8,570 nt of DNA from Hyphomonadaceae bacterium UBA2389. GTDB lineage: Bacteria > Pseudomonadota > Alphaproteobacteria > Caulobacterales > Aquidulcibacteraceae. Each line of letters begins with the position of its first letter. The stretch's first letter is position 1. Below the pieces are notes generated by a model. The model saw only the letters and a list, made by a program, of their open reading frames with translations, ran no database searches and was not told the DNA's origin. The stretch covers positions 373 through 8,942 of the forward strand of contig DDSN01000030.1 of NCBI GenBank assembly GCA_002343395.1, written 5' to 3'. A program made the position numbers and the translations under genes. Below are positions 6,092 to 8,570 of this stretch, piece by piece.

Positions 6092-6099
6092 AGAGTGAA

Positions 6100-6106
6100 A
6101 GAGGGG
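6100..6106 (+). promoter_or_regulatory. Ribosome binding site that sets the TonB-receptor start
   Basis: AGAGGGG lies 6 bases before the ATG at 6113. The longer frame could begin at a GTG at 6095, but that start would use up this SD as coding sequence and put six extra charged residues before the signal peptide. The same AGAGGGGAAA string precedes the membrane-protein gene at 2927. Confidence 0.75.
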
Positions 6107-6112
6107 AAACGC

Positions 6113-8494
6113 ATGAAAGAAACTCAAGGAACCCGGAAAAGAGCGGCTCTTATGCGCCTTCTTCTCCCGTCGCTGATGGCGACCACCGCCCTGACGGGCG
6201 TCGCTTCGGCGCAAAGCCAACCCACCGATGACGCCGAAATCATCGTCACTGCGACCAAGCGAGAGGAGAGCATCCAAGATATTCCGCTGAGCGTTCAAGC
6301 GCTCGGCGCCGCGACGTTGGACGAACACCAAGTCCAGTCGTTTGACGATTACGCCAATCTGCTTCCCAGCGTGAGCTACCAGTCCTTCGGTCCTGGACAA
6401 GCGCAGGTTTTCTTCCGCGGCGTGTCGAGCGCGGGCGACGGCCTTCACATCGGGTCGCGCCCGACGGCGGCGACATACTTGGACGACGCGCCGGTTACGA
6501 CCGTGGCCAACACGGTTGACTTGCATCTCTACGATGTGGCGCGCGTTGAGGCGCTCTCCGGTCCACAGGGCACGCTGTTCGGCGCCAGCGCGCTTTCGGG
6601 CGTGCTTCGCGTCATCACAAACCGCCCCGATACATCCGGATTCTCAGCCGGATATGACGTGGAATTGAATCACTTCACAGCTGGCGAGAGCGGCGGTGTG
6701 CTGGAGGGCTTCGTCAACATTCCCCTGTCCGACCGTGTCGCGTTACGCCTTGTCGGGTTCTATGATCGCGACGGAGGCTATATCGACAACGTGCCGGGAA
6801 CGCGCACGTTCACATTGGGCGACACCGACGGCGGCACCAACCTCACGGTCAACAACAACAACCTCGTCGCCGACGACATCAACAGCGTCGAGACTTATGG
6901 GGGTCGAGCGGCGCTGCGTATTGACTTGAATGAGAACTGGACATCGACAACGTCGTTGGTCGCACAGAGGCAACAAACCGACGGCCCCTTCCTTTTTGAC
7001 CCGGAAGCCGGCGATCTCCAGGTCCGAGACTTCCTGCCGACGAGCAACGAAGACGAGTGGTGGATGGCGTCGCAGACCATCCAAGGCCGCATCGGCAATT
7101 TCGATCTTGTCTATTCGGCGAGTTACTTCGATCGCCGCGTCGATAATGAGTCCGACTATTCTTATTACACGGTCGCGTACGATCAGCTGGCCGGGTACTA
7201 CTACACCTACTTCCCGGATGGCCTTGGCGGCTTTATCGATCCCACGCAAAGCGTTGTTCTTGGCGACGACTACACGAAGGAATCGCACGAGCTGCGCGTC
7301 AACTCGCCGGCGGATCGTCGGTTTAGGGTAACGGCCGGCCTTTTCTATCAGACCCAAAGCAACAATATCGAGGCCGACTACATCATCGCCGGGATCAGCG
7401 GCATACCGACACCGCCCGTCAGCGTGCCGGTGATCGGCTTCGGCGACAGCGTGTTCCGCACGCGCATTTCGCGCGAAGATACCGACTTCGCCGTGTTCGG
7501 CGAAGCATCGTATGATCTTACAGAGCAGTTGACGCTCACCTTGGGCGGCCGCGCGTTCAACACTGAAAACTCGATCCTCGGGTTCTCGGGCTTCCAGTTC
7601 AACGCGGAGCAACCGATCTGTTTGCCGACCTCTCAGACGGACCGTCCCTGCAACAACGTTGACAAATCGTTTGAGGAAGACGGCTCGACGTATCGCGCGA
7701 GCATCGCCTACGACATCGATGACGACCGTATGGTGTATGCGACAATTTCGACGGGTTACCGTCCCGGCGGCAACAACCGCCGCCCTGGCATCTTGCCCTA
7801 CAGTTCCGACACGCTCACCAACTATGAAGCCGGCTGGAAGCTGATGCTGATGGACCGGGCGTTACGTCTGAACGGCTCAATCTTCCTGCAGCAGTGGGAA
7901 GATCTTCAGTTCGGCCTGAGCCCTGTCGGCTCGCTCGGCGTGACTAACATCTATAACGCGGGTTCCGCGGAGATTCGCGGCCTGGAGGCCGACGCATCGT
8001 GGCTGCTCGGCGACTGGACGTTGTCGGGCTCGGCGACGTTCATCGAAGCTGAGTTGACCAGCGATTTTTGTTCCTTCGATGCGTTGGGCAACAGCGTCTG
8101 CACGCCCGGCGATCCGCCCGCCGCGCCATCTGGAACAAGGCTGCCGATCCAACCTCGCTTCAAGGGAACCTTGTCGGCGCGCTACGACTTCCAACTCGGC
8201 GCATGGGAGTCATTCGTTCAAGGCACCGTGCTGCATCAAACCGGAACGCGCACCTTCTTGACGGATTCGGACTTCGCGGCGGTCGGTCCCACCGATGCGT
8301 TCACGACGTTCGATCTTTCGACCGGCGCGCAGATCGGCGATCACGCGGTCGAACTCTACGTTAACAACCTGTTCGACGAACGCGGCATCCTCAGCCGGAA
8401 CACCGTGTGCGCGACCACTTTCTGCGGCGCCTACGCGCGCTCCTATCCGGTCCAACCTCGGATCATGGGCGTGCGCGTCAGCAGAAGGTTCTGA
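6113..8494 (+). CDS. TonB-dependent outer-membrane receptor
   Basis: A 793-residue beta-barrel receptor that takes up a specific ligand across the outer membrane using TonB/ExbBD energy. Residues 1-33 are a signal peptide: a basic start, a LMRLLLPSLMATTALTG core and ASA before the cut. The TonB box EIIVTAT is at 42-48. The plug domain spans about 50-172 and includes the signature RVEALSGPQGTLFGASALSG (144-163) followed by VITNRP. The rest is alternating barrel strands, ending in VQPRIMGVRVSRRF with the terminal Phe used for outer-membrane assembly. All six cysteines fall in three close pairs (503/513, 653/663 and 766/771), likely disulfides in surface loops. Length is normal for the family and the frame is intact. 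The ligand cannot be told: no siderophore or cobalamin gene is nearby, only the sulfotransferase 21 bases upstream, with which it probably shares a transcript. Confidence 0.95.
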   Translation: MKETQGTRKRAALMRLLLPSLMATTALTGVASAQSQPTDDAEIIVTATKREESIQDIPLSVQALGAATLDEHQVQSFDDYANLLPSVSYQSFGPGQAQVFFRGVSSAGDGLHIGSRPTAATYLDDAPVTTVANTVDLHLYDVARVEALSGPQGTLFGASALSGVLRVITNRPDTSGFSAGYDVELNHFTAGESGGVLEGFVNIPLSDRVALRLVGFYDRDGGYIDNVPGTRTFTLGDTDGGTNLTVNNNNLVADDINSVETYGGRAALRIDLNENWTSTTSLVAQRQQTDGPFLFDPEAGDLQVRDFLPTSNEDEWWMASQTIQGRIGNFDLVYSASYFDRRVDNESDYSYYTVAYDQLAGYYYTYFPDGLGGFIDPTQSVVLGDDYTKESHELRVNSPADRRFRVTAGLFYQTQSNNIEADYIIAGISGIPTPPVSVPVIGFGDSVFRTRISREDTDFAVFGEASYDLTEQLTLTLGGRAFNTENSILGFSGFQFNAEQPICLPTSQTDRPCNNVDKSFEEDGSTYRASIAYDIDDDRMVYATISTGYRPGGNNRRPGILPYSSDTLTNYEAGWKLMLMDRALRLNGSIFLQQWEDLQFGLSPVGSLGVTNIYNAGSAEIRGLEADASWLLGDWTLSGSATFIEAELTSDFCSFDALGNSVCTPGDPPAAPSGTRLPIQPRFKGTLSARYDFQLGAWESFVQGTVLHQTGTRTFLTDSDFAAVGPTDAFTTFDLSTGAQIGDHAVELYVNNLFDERGILSRNTVCATTFCGAYARSYPVQPRIMGVRVSRRF

Positions 8495-8502
8495 GACGGG
8501 CA

Positions 8503-8531
8503 GGCGGGGAGGCCCTCCGGCCTTTCCCGCC
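8503..8531 (+). terminator. Strong hairpin after the receptor gene
   Basis: GGCGGGGA (8503-8510) pairs with TTCCCGCC (8524-8531), and GGCC (8511-8514) with GGCC (8519-8522) inside, giving a stem of 12 pairs with one bulged T and a CTCC loop. It starts 8 bases after the stop. No U tract follows, so it is either a GC-rich non-canonical terminator or a 3'-end stabiliser. Nothing codes with confidence in the remaining bases to 8570. Confidence 0.6.
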
Positions 8532-8570
8532 GCTCGGCGCTTGAAAGAGGCCGGGCTAAGGCTCTATGAA

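Noticed and set aside
6095..6097. GTG at 6095 as the TonB-receptor start
   Set aside because: The ATG at 6113 has a well-spaced AGAGGGG and begins a normal signal peptide; the GTG would extend into that SD.
8558..8570. AAGG followed by ATGAA at the window end as the start of another gene
   Set aside because: Only five bases of frame are visible and the spacing is short; it cannot be supported.

Overview
The window looks like chromosomal DNA from a GC-rich alphaproteobacterium, most likely Caulobacterales/Hyphomonadaceae-like. The grounds are base composition, a MetRS with a KFSTS-type signature, and a TPR-sulfotransferase next to a TonB-dependent receptor. The lineage is inferred from gene style, not from a marker alignment. 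There is no CRISPR array, transposase, integrase or phage structural gene.

Layout, left to right. (1) 2-1084 (+): the 3' part of an N-acetylmuramidase-family protein that enters from outside the window and carries two tandem copies of the domain, the first one degenerate. (2) 1136-2851 (+): methionyl-tRNA synthetase, metG. (3) 2927-3280 (+): a small multi-pass membrane protein of unknown function, with a leader that could hide its ribosome binding site. (4) 3298-4080 (-): an RlmB/TrmH-family rRNA 2'-O-methyltransferase, convergent with the membrane protein. Its conserved N-terminus extends well upstream of the first canonical start codon, and the best-placed initiation codon is an AUA behind a good Shine-Dalgarno. 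(5) 4081-4387: a 307-base non-coding stretch with a perfect palindrome, an interleaved inverted-repeat element, tRNA-Tyr(GUA) with encoded CCA, a 12-bp direct repeat on either side of the tRNA, a minus-strand-facing terminator-like hairpin, a second hairpin and a consensus TTGACA box. (6) 4388-6091 (+): a TPR-sulfotransferase. (7) 6113-8494 (+): a TonB-dependent outer-membrane receptor 21 bases downstream, followed by a strong hairpin.

How the genes relate. metG, tRNA-Tyr and rlmB are translation or ribosome-maturation genes of the core genome. The TPR-sulfotransferase and receptor form a two-gene unit (short gap, good SD, shared hairpin at the end), which suggests linked sulfation and outer-membrane uptake. 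The substrate cannot be read from the sequence. The points most worth a second look are the rlmB start, the tandem muramidase, the sulfotransferase/receptor pair and the structured DNA around tRNA-Tyr. I see no complete undescribed defence or mobile system.
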